Assembly: GCA_019119025.1 (NCBI GenBank)
Contig: DWXV01000055.1
Coordinates: forward strand, 1 to 64,000
Direction: 5' to 3'
DNA length: 64,000 bases
From: Candidatus Allofournierella excrementigallinarum
Lineage (GTDB): Bacteria > Bacillota > Clostridia > Oscillospirales > Ruminococcaceae
The position numbers and the translations under genes are program-made. Below the pieces are notes generated by a model. The model saw nothing but the letters and a program-made list of their open reading frames with translations, did not search any database and had not been told where the DNA came from. Of this stretch, positions 49,535 to 59,300 are shown in pieces; the first letter of the stretch is position 1, and every line of letters starts with the position of its first letter.

Positions 49535-50842
49535 TTATTCCGTTTCCTTCGCCCAGAGGGCCATGGCGGCCTGGGCCCGCTGGGAGATGGCCGCGTAGCG
49601 CAGGCGCTTGTCGCGGATGGGCTCGGCCAGCGGGGGCAGCAGGCCCATGTTCGCGCCCATGGGCTGGAAGTTCTTGTTTTCGCTGGTGATGTAGCGGGTG
49701 AGCTGGCCCAGCATGGTGTCCGCCGGGGGCGCTTCATAGCTTCGCCCGTTCAGCGCGGCCCAGAGGCTGCGGGCGGCCAGCAGGCCGCAGGCGGCGGACT
49801 CCATGTAGCCCTCGAAGCCGGTGATCTGGCCGGCGAACCACAGGTTCTCGCGGCCTCTGAGCCGCAGGCCTTCGGTGAGCAGCCGGGGGCTGTTCAAAAA
49901 GGTGTTGCGGTGCATCACGCCGTAACGGGCAAACTCGGCGTTCGCAAGGCCCGGTATCATGGAAAAGACCCGCTTCTGCTCGCCGAACTTGAGGTTGGTC
50001 TGAAAGCCCACGATGTTGTACAGCGTGCCCGCCTCGTTCTCCCGCCGCAGCTGGACGTTGGCCCAGGGGCGATGGCCGGTGGCGGGGTCCACAAGGCCCA
50101 CCGGGCGCAGCGGCCCGAAGCGCATGGTGTCCGCGCCGCGGCCTGCCATCACCTCGATGGGCATGCAGCCCTCGTAGACGGTGAGGTTGCCGTCGAACTC
50201 ATGGAGTTCCGCCCGCTCGGCGCCGGCCAGCGCGGCATGGAAGGCTTCGTACTCCTCTTTGTTAAACGGGCAGTTGAGATAGTCCGCCTCGCCCCGGCCG
50301 TAGCGGCTGGCGGCGAAGATGCGGCTCATGTCCAGGCTCTCGGCGGTGACGATGGGGGCCGCCGCGTCGTAGAAAGAAAGCTCGTCGCCCCCGGTGGCTT
50401 CGGCGATGGCTTCGGCCAGCGCCCCGTCGGTGAGGGGGCCGGTGGCCACCAGGGCGGGAAGGCTTTCGTCCAGCTCGGTGACCTCTTTGCGCACCACGGT
50501 GATGTTCGGCTGGCTTTCCACCAGCTTCGTCACCCCGGCGCTGAAGGCGTCCCGGTCCACGGCCAGGGCCCCGCCCGCCGCCACCCGCACCTTGCGGGCC
50601 ACCGGCAGAAGGTGGCTGCCCAAAAGGTCCATCTCGGCCTTGAGCAGGCCGGAGGCGGAGTCCGGCCGGTCGGCCTTGAGGCTGTTGGAGCAGACCAGCT
50701 CGGCAAAGTTTCCGCTTTTGTGGGCGGGGCTTTTGCGGGCAGGCTTTTGCTCGAAGAGCTCCACCTCCACCCCCTTTTCCGCCAGCCACAGGGCGGCCTC
50801 GCACCCGGCGAGGCCCGCGCCCAGCACCCTGACCCTGCTCAT
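49535..50842 (-). CDS. trmFO: tRNA (uracil-54-C5)-methyltransferase TrmFO
   Basis: 435 residues. A folate- and FAD-dependent enzyme that makes ribothymidine 54 in tRNA in most Firmicutes, unlike the SAM enzyme TrmA. Motifs are the FAD loop VLGAGLAGCEAALWLAEKG, HKSGNFAELVCSNSLKA, GRGEADYLNCPFNKEEYE and W-FAGQITGFEGY-ESAA-GLLA. The ATG overlaps the topA stop as ATGA, so the two are coupled, the usual topA-trmFO association. An upstream open frame is only the topA C terminus in another phase. Confidence 0.96.
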   Translation of the reverse strand: MSRVRVLGAGLAGCEAALWLAEKGVEVELFEQKPARKSPAHKSGNFAELVCSNSLKADRPDSASGLLKAEMDLLGSHLLPVARKVRVAAGGALAVDRDAFSAGVTKLVESQPNITVVRKEVTELDESLPALVATGPLTDGALAEAIAEATGGDELSFYDAAAPIVTAESLDMSRIFAASRYGRGEADYLNCPFNKEEYEAFHAALAGAERAELHEFDGNLTVYEGCMPIEVMAGRGADTMRFGPLRPVGLVDPATGHRPWANVQLRRENEAGTLYNIVGFQTNLKFGEQKRVFSMIPGLANAEFARYGVMHRNTFLNSPRLLTEGLRLRGRENLWFAGQITGFEGYMESAACGLLAARSLWAALNGRSYEAPPADTMLGQLTRYITSENKNFQPMGANMGLLPPLAEPIRDKRLRYAAISQRAQAAMALWAKETE

Positions 50843-52914
50843 TTGGCCACCTGGGTCTCGAACCCGCAGCCCTCTTTCGCGCAGTAAAGGCGGCTGCCTT
50901 TTTTGAACAGGGTGGCGCCGCACCTTTCGCAGGTCTGGGGCACCGGCTCGTCCCAGGTCATGAAATCGCAGTTCGGGTAGTTCTCGCACCCGTAGTAGAC
51001 CCGGCCCTTGGCGCTGCGGCGCAGCAGCATCCGCCCGCCGCACCTGGGGCAGCGGCCGCCGGTGTCCTTCACAAGGCGGCGGGTGTTGGTGCACTCGGGG
51101 AAGCCCGGGCAGGCCAAAAACTTGCCGTAGCGGCCGGTCTTGATGACCATCTTCCGGCCGCACTTTTCGCAGATCTCGTCGGTCTCCTCGTCGGGCACCT
51201 TGATCTTCTTGCCCTCCATGTCCTTCTCAGCCTTTTCAAGGCTGGCGGCGAAGGGCTTGTAGAAGGCGTCGATGATGTCGTGCCAGTCGGCCTTGCCGCT
51301 TTCCACCTTGTCCAGGTTCTTCTCCATGTCGGCGGAGAAAGCCACGTCCACGATATTGGAGAATTCGGCCAGCATCAGCTCGTTGATGGTGCGGCCCAGC
51401 ACGGTGGGCTTGAGCTTTTTCTGCTCCCGCTCCACATAGCCCCGGTCCACGATGGTGGTGATGATGGGGGCGTAGGTGGAGGGGCGGCCAATGCCGTTTT
51501 CCTCCAGCGCGCGGATGAGGGTGGCCTCGGTGTAGCGGGCGGGGGGCTGGGTGAACTTCTGCTCGGGGGAAAGCTGGCAGAGCTTCAGGGTCTGGCCCTC
51601 CTCCAGCGGGGGCAGGGCGGTCTCCTTCTTCTCCTTCTCGTCGCTGGCCTCCTCGTAGAGGGCGGTGAAGCCGTCGAAGGTGACCACGAAGCCCGCCGCG
51701 CGGAACTGATAATCGCCGGCGGTGATCTGGGCGGAGACGGTGTCCTGCTCGCAGTCGCTCATCTGGCTGGCGATGAACCGGCTCCAGATGAGGCGGTAGA
51801 GCTTGGCGATGTCGCCGGAGATGCTCTTTTCCGCCTCGTCGGGGGTCAGGGAGGGCACGCTGGGCCGGATGGCCTCGTGGGCGTCCTGGGCGGCAGTGGC
51901 GCTGCGGCTCTTGTAGGTGCGCTTGCCGGTGTAGACGTATTTTTCGCCGTACTGCCCGCCGATGAACTCCCGCGCGCCGGCCACCGCCTCGTCGGAGATG
52001 CGCAGGCTGTCGGTGCGCATGTAGGTGATGAGGCCCAACGTGCCCCGGCCGGCGATGTCCACGCCTTCATAGAGGGTCTGGGCGGCCCGCATGGTGCGGG
52101 TGGCGGTGAAGCCCAGCCGGCGGCTGGCCTCCTGCTGCAACGTGGAGGTGATGAAGGGGGGCGCGGGGGCCTTTTTGCGGCTGCCCCGGGTGAGCCTGGT
52201 CACCGTGTAGTCCTTGCCCTCCAGCGCCGCCACCACCTCGGCGGCCTTGCCGCCGGTGGGGATCTCCAGCTTTTTGCCCGCGGCGGTGCCCCAGAGCCGG
52301 GCGGTGAACTTCTTGTGCCCGGCGGCGAGGGTGGCGTCGATGTTCCAGTATTCCTGAGGCTGGAAGGCCTCGATCTCCTTCTCCCGGTCCACGATCAGGC
52401 GCACGGCCACGCTCTGCACCCGCCCGGCGGAAAGGCCCCGGCGCACCTTGCGCCACAAAAAGGGGCTGAGCTTGTAGCCCACCAGCCGGTCCAGCACCCG
52501 GCGGGCCTGCTGGGCGTTGAACAGGTCCATGTCGATGGCGCGGGGGTGGGCCATGCCTTCGGACACGCCCTTTTTGGTGATCTCGCCGAAGGTGACCCGG
52601 TTGGGCGCGTCCACCGGCAGGCCCAGAAGATAGGCCAGGTGCCAGCTGATGGCTTCGCCCTCCCGGTCCGGGTCGGTGGCGAGGAAGACTTCGTCGGCCT
52701 TTTTGGCCTCGGCCTTCAGCTCTTTGATGAGTTTTTCCTTGCCTTTGATGTTGATGTATTGCGGCGCATAGCCGTGGTCCACGTCGATGCCCAGCTGGCT
52801 GGCGGGCAGATCGCGGATGTGGCCCATGCTGGCGGTGACTTCATAGCCGTCGCCCAGATATTTCCCAATGGTTTTCGCCTTGGCAGGCGACTCCACAATG
52901 ACCAGTTTCGACAT
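50839..52914 (-). CDS. topA: DNA topoisomerase I
   Basis: 691 residues. A type IA enzyme with the TOPRIM domain at the N terminus (LVIVESPAKAKTIGKYLG, ATDPDREGEAISWHLA), the active-site tyrosine in the LITYMRTDSLRIS stretch (about residue 295), and the HEAIRP motif. The C terminus carries three cysteine zinc modules: C-EKCG ... C-P, C-PRCG ... C-ENYPNC and C-ERCG ... C-AKEGC. It relaxes negative supercoils behind RNA polymerase. AAGGAG precedes the ATG. It lies 19 bp after dprA and overlaps trmFO, the arrangement dprA-topA-trmFO typical of Firmicutes. Confidence 0.98.
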   Translation of the reverse strand: MSKLVIVESPAKAKTIGKYLGDGYEVTASMGHIRDLPASQLGIDVDHGYAPQYINIKGKEKLIKELKAEAKKADEVFLATDPDREGEAISWHLAYLLGLPVDAPNRVTFGEITKKGVSEGMAHPRAIDMDLFNAQQARRVLDRLVGYKLSPFLWRKVRRGLSAGRVQSVAVRLIVDREKEIEAFQPQEYWNIDATLAAGHKKFTARLWGTAAGKKLEIPTGGKAAEVVAALEGKDYTVTRLTRGSRKKAPAPPFITSTLQQEASRRLGFTATRTMRAAQTLYEGVDIAGRGTLGLITYMRTDSLRISDEAVAGAREFIGGQYGEKYVYTGKRTYKSRSATAAQDAHEAIRPSVPSLTPDEAEKSISGDIAKLYRLIWSRFIASQMSDCEQDTVSAQITAGDYQFRAAGFVVTFDGFTALYEEASDEKEKKETALPPLEEGQTLKLCQLSPEQKFTQPPARYTEATLIRALEENGIGRPSTYAPIITTIVDRGYVEREQKKLKPTVLGRTINELMLAEFSNIVDVAFSADMEKNLDKVESGKADWHDIIDAFYKPFAASLEKAEKDMEGKKIKVPDEETDEICEKCGRKMVIKTGRYGKFLACPGFPECTNTRRLVKDTGGRCPRCGGRMLLRRSAKGRVYYGCENYPNCDFMTWDEPVPQTCERCGATLFKKGSRLYCAKEGCGFETQVAK

Positions 52915-52933
52915 TTGCTTCTCCTTAACGGTT

Positions 52934-54019
52934 TCATTTGCGGCGGAACAGCCCGCCGGCGCAGCCCACGGCCTTGCCCGCCACCTCCAGTTCCAGCAAA
53001 GCGGCCAGGGCGCTGCCCGCGTCCAGGCCCGCTTCGGCGGCCAGCGCCTCCAGCGGGCGGGGCGTCTGGGAAAGGCGCCCCAGCATGGCCTTCGCCCCCG
53101 GCGAGAGGGGCGGCGCCTTTGGCGCGGGGGCGGCGGGCTTTGCCCTTTGCCCTTCGAGGCCCAGGGCCTCCAGCAGCGCGCCGCCGCCGGTGGCCATGCG
53201 GGCCCGGCCTTCCGCCAAAAGGCGGTTGGTGCCGGCGCACACCTCGCTGAAGATGCCCCCCGGCACCGCCCACACCGCCCGTCCGTAACGTTCGGCGTGG
53301 CGCACGGTGTTCATGGTGCCGCTTTTTTCCCGCGCCTCCACCACGCAGACAGCGTCGCTCAACGCGGCGATGAGGCGGTTGCGCAAAAGGAAGTTGCTGC
53401 GCCGGGCCGTTTCGCCCGGAAAAAACTCGCTGACGACCGCACCCGTCTGTTCCATCTCGGCCCGCAGGCGGCGGTTGGAGGCGGGGTAGGTCTGGTCGAT
53501 GGCCGTGCCCAGCACCCCGATGGTGGGCGCGCCGGCAGCCACGGCGGCTTTGTGGGCTTCGCTGTCCAGCCCGTCGGCAAGGCCGCTCACAAGGCACACG
53601 CCCGCTTCGGCCAGCTCTTTGCCGATGCCGGCGGCGGCCTCCACCCCGTAGGCGCTGGGCCGGCGGGAGCCGATCATGCCCACGGTGTGCCCGGCGTTCA
53701 GCGCCGAAAGGTCGCCGGTGGCGAAAAGCGCCGGGGGCGCGTCCGGGATGCCCTTAAGGCGCGAGGGGTAATCCGGGCCGGCCATGGTGAGCACCTGCGC
53801 GCCCAGCGCCGCGCACCGGGCCTCCATGGGCGCAAAGACGGCGGGGTCGGTGGAAAGGCGCTCGCACTGGGCGGGGGTGAGCAGGCCGGAGAGGTCCTCT
53901 TTGCCCACCGCTTCGAATACTTCCCGGGCGCTGCCATAAACGTCCAGCAGGCGGCGGCAGTGGGGCGCGCCGGGCCCCAGCACAAAAGACAGCCACAGCC
54001 AATAGCAGGCGCCGGTCAT
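52934..54019 (-). CDS. dprA: DNA-processing protein DprA
   Basis: 361 residues. The Rossmann-like core binds incoming single-stranded DNA and helps RecA load during transformation; family landmarks are MIGSRRPSAYG, LVSGLADGLDSEAHKAA, TIGVLGTAIDQTYPASN, GAVVSEFFPGE and VEAREKSGTMNT, followed by AVPGGIFS. A helical N-terminal domain precedes it and a winged-helix domain (about 290-361) follows. The ATG overlaps the stop of the rRNA/tRNA methyltransferase gene as ATGA. No other competence genes are in the window, so a role in natural transformation cannot be claimed here. Confidence 0.95.
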   Translation of the reverse strand: MTGACYWLWLSFVLGPGAPHCRRLLDVYGSAREVFEAVGKEDLSGLLTPAQCERLSTDPAVFAPMEARCAALGAQVLTMAGPDYPSRLKGIPDAPPALFATGDLSALNAGHTVGMIGSRRPSAYGVEAAAGIGKELAEAGVCLVSGLADGLDSEAHKAAVAAGAPTIGVLGTAIDQTYPASNRRLRAEMEQTGAVVSEFFPGETARRSNFLLRNRLIAALSDAVCVVEAREKSGTMNTVRHAERYGRAVWAVPGGIFSEVCAGTNRLLAEGRARMATGGGALLEALGLEGQRAKPAAPAPKAPPLSPGAKAMLGRLSQTPRPLEALAAEAGLDAGSALAALLELEVAGKAVGCAGGLFRRK

Positions 54020-54798
54020 CTGCCCGCCCCCCGGAAGTGCCACAGCAGAACGCTGCCCGCCACGCCGGCGTTGAGGCTTTCCACCTTGCCGGTGATGGGG
54101 ATGCGCACCGCCGCCGAGCAGGCGGCGACGGCCGCGTCGGACAGGCCCTGGCCCTCGCTGCCGATGACGAGGCACACCCCGCCGGGAAATTCGGCGGGCA
54201 CCTCATCCAGCGGGCGGCTGTTGTAGAGGGCGGCGGCCAGCGCCGTCACGCCCTTTTGCCGCAAAGCGGCCAGCGCGTCGGGCAGATGAGGCGCCTGCAC
54301 CACCTTGAGGCGCGCCGCGGCCCCCATGGAGGCCCGCAGGGCCTTGGGGCCGAAGGGGTCGGCGCAGCCGGGCGAGAGCAGCACGCCCTCGAAGCCGAAG
54401 GCGGCGGCGCTGCGCAAAAGCGCCCCCACATTGCCGGGGTCCTGCACCCGCTCCAGCGCCAGCAGGCGGCCGGGCACGGGCAGGTCCTCAAAGCGGGCGG
54501 CGGGGCGCTCAAAGACGCCGAACACCCCCTGGTGGGAGGCGCCTTCCGCCAGTTTTTCGGCCACGTGCTCTTCCACCAGATAATTCTCCCGGCCGAGGTT
54601 TTCCAGCGCGGGGGTCTTTTGGAGGGCGGCGGCGGTATAATATATTACCTTTATGGGGCAGGCGGCGGCCAGGTCGGTGCAGAGCTTTAGGCCCTCCGCG
54701 AAGAAGGCGTTTTCGCCCCCGCGGAAGGCCGCCGAACGGGCCAGTTTGCAGGCATATTTTATTTTGTCGTTTTCACGGCTGGTAATGCGGTCGGGCAC
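54016..54798 (-). CDS. TrmH/SpoU-family RNA 2'-O-methyltransferase
   Basis: 260 residues with the SPOUT knot at the C terminus: LLALERVQDPGNVGALLRSAAAFGFEGVLLS, CADPFGPKALRASMGAAARL, CLVIGSEGQGLS and VRIPITGKVESLNAGVAGSVLLW. The N-terminal part (about 1-95) is a substrate-binding domain. The target could be 23S rRNA or tRNA. I use a GTG at 54798 as start because GAGGTG lies four to five bases upstream; a GTG four codons earlier lacks a site. It begins the dprA-topA cluster downstream of a strong terminator. Confidence 0.88.
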   Translation of the reverse strand: MPDRITSRENDKIKYACKLARSAAFRGGENAFFAEGLKLCTDLAAACPIKVIYYTAAALQKTPALENLGRENYLVEEHVAEKLAEGASHQGVFGVFERPAARFEDLPVPGRLLALERVQDPGNVGALLRSAAAFGFEGVLLSPGCADPFGPKALRASMGAAARLKVVQAPHLPDALAALRQKGVTALAAALYNSRPLDEVPAEFPGGVCLVIGSEGQGLSDAAVAACSAAVRIPITGKVESLNAGVAGSVLLWHFRGAGR

Positions 54799-54813
54799 TT
54801 CGCACCTCACAAG

Positions 54814-54856
54814 AAAAGCGCCGCGCCGAAGACGCAGCCCCGGCGCGGGGCCTTTT
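54814..54856 (-). terminator. Strong hairpin with TTTT before the methyltransferase gene
   Basis: Minus strand: AAAAG, then CCGCGCCG pairs with CGGCGCGG across a 12-nt loop, closing with CTTTTCTT. It should stop transcripts from the rplT side from entering the methyltransferase-dprA-topA cluster. Confidence 0.65.
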
Positions 54857-54861
54857 GCTGT

Positions 54862-54900
54862 CAATACAAAGCGACGCCCGTGCGTGCGCGCGGGCGTTGC
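54862..54900 (-). terminator. rplT-proximal terminator hairpin
   Basis: Minus strand GCAACGCCCG pairs with CGGGCGTCGC (one mismatch/wobble), with a 10-nt loop, followed by a T-rich but interrupted run (TTTGTATT). It starts about 15 bp after the rplT stop. Confidence 0.6.
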
Positions 54901-54913
54901 TCATTTTTTTATT

Positions 54914-55267
54914 TTACAGCGCCTTCTTGGCGGTCTCCACCAGGGCGGCGAAGCCGGCGGCGTCGTGGATGGCCATCTCGCTGAGCATCTTGCGGTTCAG
55001 CTCGATGCCGGCCTTCTTCAGGCCGTTCATGAAGCTGGAGTAGTTCATGCCCAGAGGCCGAACGGCGTTGTTGATGCGGGTGATCCACAGGTTGCGGAAC
55101 TGACGCTTCTTCAGCTTGCGGCCGACGAAGGCGTAGTTGCCGCTCTTCATGACCTGCTGCTTGGCCATCTTGAAATGCTTGGATTTGCTGCCATAAAAGC
55201 CCTTGGCCAGCTTGAGGGTCTTCTTTCTGCGTTTGCGGGTCATCATCGCGCCTTTGATACGAGCCAT
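54914..55267 (-). CDS. rplT: 50S ribosomal protein L20
   Basis: 117 residues, strongly basic, with the bL20 pattern: [97 protein letters not shown]. It is needed for early large-subunit assembly and in several bacteria represses its own operon. AAAGGAG precedes the ATG. It is the last gene of infC-rpmI-rplT. Confidence 0.98.
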   Translation of the reverse strand: MARIKGAMMTRKRRKKTLKLAKGFYGSKSKHFKMAKQQVMKSGNYAFVGRKLKKRQFRNLWITRINNAVRPLGMNYSSFMNGLKKAGIELNRKMLSEMAIHDAAGFAALVETAKKAL

Positions 55268-55327
55268 TGTTCTATCTCCTTTACACAGTCACTTGTCGAA
55301 TTTCAGAGTCCTTGCCTTTTAAAGACC

Positions 55328-55531
55328 TCAGGCGTAGGGCAGCATGGCCTTGACAGCGGCTGCATTGGTCTTGTCGGCGTAGGCGTTCTTGCGGTAGCCG
55401 CGCTTGATCTTGGTGGTCTTGCCGTGGCCGTTGAGCAGGTGGCTGCGGTAAGCATGGCCGCGTTTCACTTTGCCGGTCTTGGTGAGCTTGAAGCGCTTCT
55501 TCGCACCGGAATGGGTTTTGATTTTAGGCAT
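55328..55531 (-). CDS. rpmI: 50S ribosomal protein L35
   Basis: 67 residues with the bL35 signature [31 protein letters not shown] and a C-terminal [10 protein letters not shown] segment. GGAGGAACG precedes the ATG. It lies between infC and rplT, the universal order for this operon. Confidence 0.98.
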   Translation of the reverse strand: MPKIKTHSGAKKRFKLTKTGKVKRGHAYRSHLLNGHGKTTKIKRGYRKNAYADKTNAAAVKAMLPYA

Positions 55532-55556
55532 TGTTCGTTCCTCCTAAGATTTTGTG

Positions 55557-56090
55557 TTACTTCTGCTGGGCGCCGGGCTTGGGGCTCATGAACATCTGCA
55601 TGCTGCGCCCCTCCAGTTTGGGAGCCTTGTCGACCTGCGCGCCGGGCAGCGCGTCGGCAAAGCGTTTTTCCACCTCGAGGCCCAGGTTGGTGTGGGCCAT
55701 CTCGCGGCCGCGGAACCGGATGGAGACCTTGATCTTGTGGCCCGCCTTCAGGAATTTCTCGGCCTGGTTGACCTTGGTGTTGAAGTCGTTGGTGTCGATG
55801 TTCAGGGAAAGGCGGATCTCCTTGATCTCAATGACCTTCTGGTTCTTCTTGGCTTCCTTTTCGCGCTTTTGCTGCTCGAAGCGGTATTTGCCGTAGTCCA
55901 GGATCTTGCACACAGGCGGCTGCGCCTGGGGCGCGATCTTCACCAGATCCAGGTCCTGCTCCTGCGCCAGGCGCAGCGCTTCCCGGCCGGACATGACGCC
56001 CAGCTGGCTGCCGTCCGCGCCGATCAGGCGGACTTCCCTGTCACGAATGGCCTCGTTGATCTCGATCTCTTTTTTGCCGTTGGTAGCGAT
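55557..56090 (-). CDS. infC: Translation initiation factor IF-3
   Basis: 177 residues counted from an ATC codon. The two IF-3 domains are present: the N domain with INEAIRDREVRLIGADGSQLGVM and the C domain with KEIRLSLNIDTNDFNTKVNQAEKFLKAGHKIKVSIRFRGREM. IF-3 checks start-codon pairing and prevents early subunit joining. The best ribosome site, GGGGGTG, is seven bases before ATC (56090), which gives the usual N terminus; an ATG seven codons earlier (56111) has no site. Non-AUG AUU/AUC starts of infC are well known and let IF-3 limit its own translation. It is the first gene of infC-rpmI-rplT. Confidence 0.95.
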   Translation of the reverse strand: MATNGKKEIEINEAIRDREVRLIGADGSQLGVMSGREALRLAQEQDLDLVKIAPQAQPPVCKILDYGKYRFEQQKREKEAKKNQKVIEIKEIRLSLNIDTNDFNTKVNQAEKFLKAGHKIKVSIRFRGREMAHTNLGLEVEKRFADALPGAQVDKAPKLEGRSMQMFMSPKPGAQQK

Positions 56091-56115
56091 TTGGATACAC
56101 CCCCATATCATTTGC

Positions 56116-56155
56116 CCGGAAAAATGAACGCGGCTGCCGATCTCCGGCAGCCGCG
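56116..56155 (-). promoter_or_regulatory. Attenuator hairpin in the infC leader
   Basis: Minus strand CGCGGCTGCCG and CGGCAGCCGCG form a perfect 11-bp stem with a 5-nt loop, followed by TTCATTTTT. It lies between the promoter and the infC start, as expected for L20-dependent or similar attenuation of infC-rpmI-rplT in Firmicutes. I cannot assign it to a specific leader class by eye; further GC-rich pairing lies upstream (about 56160-56230). Confidence 0.7.
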
Positions 56156-56267
56156 CGAACACACAAGACACACCGCGCCCAGAGCGCGGCAGAACATCTT
56201 GACCCGGGCCCGTGGGGCCCCAAGGTGAGCGCGGCGGCAAACCGTCAGCTGCTTTCTTTACCCGAAT

Positions 56268-56296
56268 AGCTTACCACGCCGAAAGGGCGCTGTCAA
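56268..56296 (-). promoter_or_regulatory. infC operon promoter
   Basis: Minus strand TTGACA (56291-56296), a 17-bp spacer and TAAGCT (56268-56273). It predicts a leader of about 170 nt before the infC start codon. Confidence 0.75.
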
Positions 56297-56312
56297 GCGG
56301 TTTTTGAAAAAA

Positions 56313-59300
56313 TCATTCCAGAGGCACGTCGATCTCCCGCCCCAGGGCAAAACTGTAAAGCGTGAGCTTTTTCACCGGCTTTGCCAGCCGCCGCGCCGCC
56401 GCCGCCGCGTACATCCGCAGCTGGGCGGCGTAGGCTCTGACAAGTTCTTCCCCGCTTTTGCCCCGGTCGGTCTTGTAGTCCAGAATTTCCAGCCGATCGC
56501 CAAATTCCAGCACCACGTCCGCCACGCCCTGCACCAGCACCCGCGCGCCGGCGCCCGCCGCTTCGGGCGAGAGCTGTTCGGCGGGGATGGAGGTGATGAA
56601 GGCGTACTCCCGCAGGGCCCTTTCGGCGGCCTGCATGCGGGCAAAGGCGCCGCTTTCAAAAAAGGCGCGCAGGGCCTTCCAGGGCAGGCTGCGGTGCTGC
56701 TCGGCGGTGAGCAGCTTTGCCTCCAGCTGGCGGCGGCCCTCCCCCTCGGGGTCTTTGGCCGCGGCGGCAAGGTCGGCGTGCTGCAAAAAGGCGTGCAGGG
56801 CGCTGCCCTGCTCCGCGCCGGTGAGCCCCTCTTTGTACATGAAGGCCGGCCGGGCGGGGATGAGTTCCTCGCCGGTGCGGGCCAGCGCCGTGACGCTGAC
56901 CTTGGCGGGCACCGTTTGCAGCGCCGCCCGCCCGCTTTTCCAGCCCAGGCGGGCGGCCAGGGCCGCGGCAAGGGCCGCGTCCGGGGCGGCGGCGGGCAGG
57001 CCCGCGGCAGCGGCGGGGGCGGGCTGCGCGTCCTCCGGCTGCTGAAAGGCCACGGTGAGGGCGCCGGCCAGGGGGCGGGGGCGCACCGGCACCGGCGCGT
57101 TCACCAGCCCCCGCAAGCATCCGGCGGACGGGTGGGTCAGCAGGGCCAGCAGCACCCAGTCCGCCCGGCTGGCGCAGTGCTGCAAGAGATAGGGCCGGCA
57201 CCGGCCTGCGGCGGTGAGCTGGGCCGCCAGCCGCTCCAGCGTGCCCAGGGGGTTTTTCAGGCTCATGGTGAGCAGCAGCCTGTCCTTGGCGCGGGTGGCG
57301 GCCACATAGAACACCCGCATCTCCTCGCTGACGGCGTCCGCCGTCTGGGCGGCCTGCACCGCCCGCAGGGGGGCGGTGGCGTAGGCGCCGCCCGTTCCTG
57401 CCCGCAGGGCGAGGCCCAGCCCCAGCCGGGGGTGCAGCACCACCGGGGCGATGAGGTCCTCCCGGTTGAAGGGCCGGTCCAGCCCGGCGGCGATGACCAC
57501 CGGGAATTCCAGCCCCTTGGAGCGGTGCACCGTCATGATGGACACGCACCCCGGGCGGCTCTGGCCCTGCTCGGGGCCGGGCACGCCGCCCTCCGCCAGG
57601 GCCGCGTCCATGGCGCGCACCACGCCCGCAAGGCCGTTTTTGCCGCAGTCCGCGGCAAAGGCGGCGAAGCGCCGCAGGTTCTGCCGCCTCGACCGGCCTT
57701 CCTCCATGGCGCCGGCGGCGGCAAGGCAGCCGGTGCGCAAAAAGATCTCCTCCATCAGCCGGTCCACCGGCAGGGTCTGGGCCAGCCGCTGCAAGGTTCG
57801 CAGCCAGTCCATGAAGGCGGCGGCTTTGCCCCCGGCGGCGCTCACCGCGCCGTAGAAGCTGCCGGCGGGCTGGACCGTGCGCAGGCGCACCAGGTCGTCC
57901 GGCTCAAAGCCGCCAAGGCCCAGCATCACCGCCGCCAGATGCACGTCCTGGGAAGGGTTATCCAGCACGCGGACAAGGCTGGCCAGCGCCCGCACCTCCG
58001 GCGCGTCCAGCAGGTTTTCGGCCCGGTCCACATAGACAGGGATGCCCGCGGCTTCCAGCGCGTCGGCGTAAACGTCGAAGTTGGAGCGGCTGCGGGTGAG
58101 GATGCAGAAGTCCTCATAGGCGGCGGGCCGCTCACCGCCCCGGCCGTCCCGCACGGTGAAGTTGGAGGCGGGGCCCGCCATCTCCCGGATGCGGCGGGCG
58201 ATGAAGGCCGCCTCGGCGGCGGGGCCGCCGTCCCCTTCCACAACGTGCACCTCGCACCCGCCGGCGTAGCCGCCGTAGGCCGCAGGGCCGCCGAGGCCCG
58301 GCGCCAGCTTTTCGCCGGGGCCGTAGTCCACGCCGCCCACCTCGCTGCTCATCACCGCCTCGAAGATGGCGTTGATCCCGTCGATGACCCCCGGCGCGCT
58401 GCGGAAGTTGGCGTCCAGAAAGACCTTCTGGGGGCCGGGCTGGCCGTGGGGGGCGTAGCGGGCCAGCTTTTCCCGGAACACCTCCGGGTCGGCCTGGCGG
58501 AAGCGGTAGATGCTCTGTTTGAGGTCGCCCACGAAGAACAGGTCCTCGCCGCCGGGGGCGGCCAGGGCGGCGTAAAGCGCGTCCTGCAGGGCGTTGGTGT
58601 CCTGGTATTCGTCCACCATCACCGCGGCGTACTCCCGCCACAGCTGCTCGGCCAGTTCGGTGCGCCGGCCCTCGGGCGTTTGCAGCAGGCGCAGGGCCAG
58701 GTGCTCCACGTCGCTGAATTCCAGCAGCTTTTCCTCGCATTTTGCCTGCCAGAAGCGGGCGATGAAGTCCCGCTCGGCCCTCGCCAGCGCGGCCACCAGC
58801 GGCGCGGCGGCGGCCCGGTCGGCGGCGAACTCCTCCCCGGTGCAGACGAACACCGTGTCCTGCAGGCGGGCAAAAATCTTTTTCAGCACGTCCCGCCGGG
58901 CCTTGATGCGCTCGGCATGGCAGCCCTTGTAGCCCCGCGCCGCCTTGAGGGGCTGGTAGCGGAGGGTTCGGAAGGTTTCGAGGATGCCGTCCCAGGGGGC
59001 GGACGCCACGGCGGCCTCCACCGCCCGGGCGGCGGCCACATCGCTTTGCAGCGCGGGCAGATAGTTGCCCAGTTCCCCGTCCCCTTCGGCCTCGGCCAGG
59101 TTTTCCTGCGCCAGCGAAAGGGCGCACTTTGCCCCCCGCGCCCCCTCGGCTCGCAGGGCTTTGCCCCACTCGGTGGCGTCCAGGGGGCGGTCGGCCGCCC
59201 AGTCGGCGGCCAGCTTGTCCAGGCTGGCGTCCGGGAAGGGCATGCTGGAAAGAAAGTCATAGAGCTGTTCCAGCACCCGGGCGGCCTGCTTGTCGCTGCG

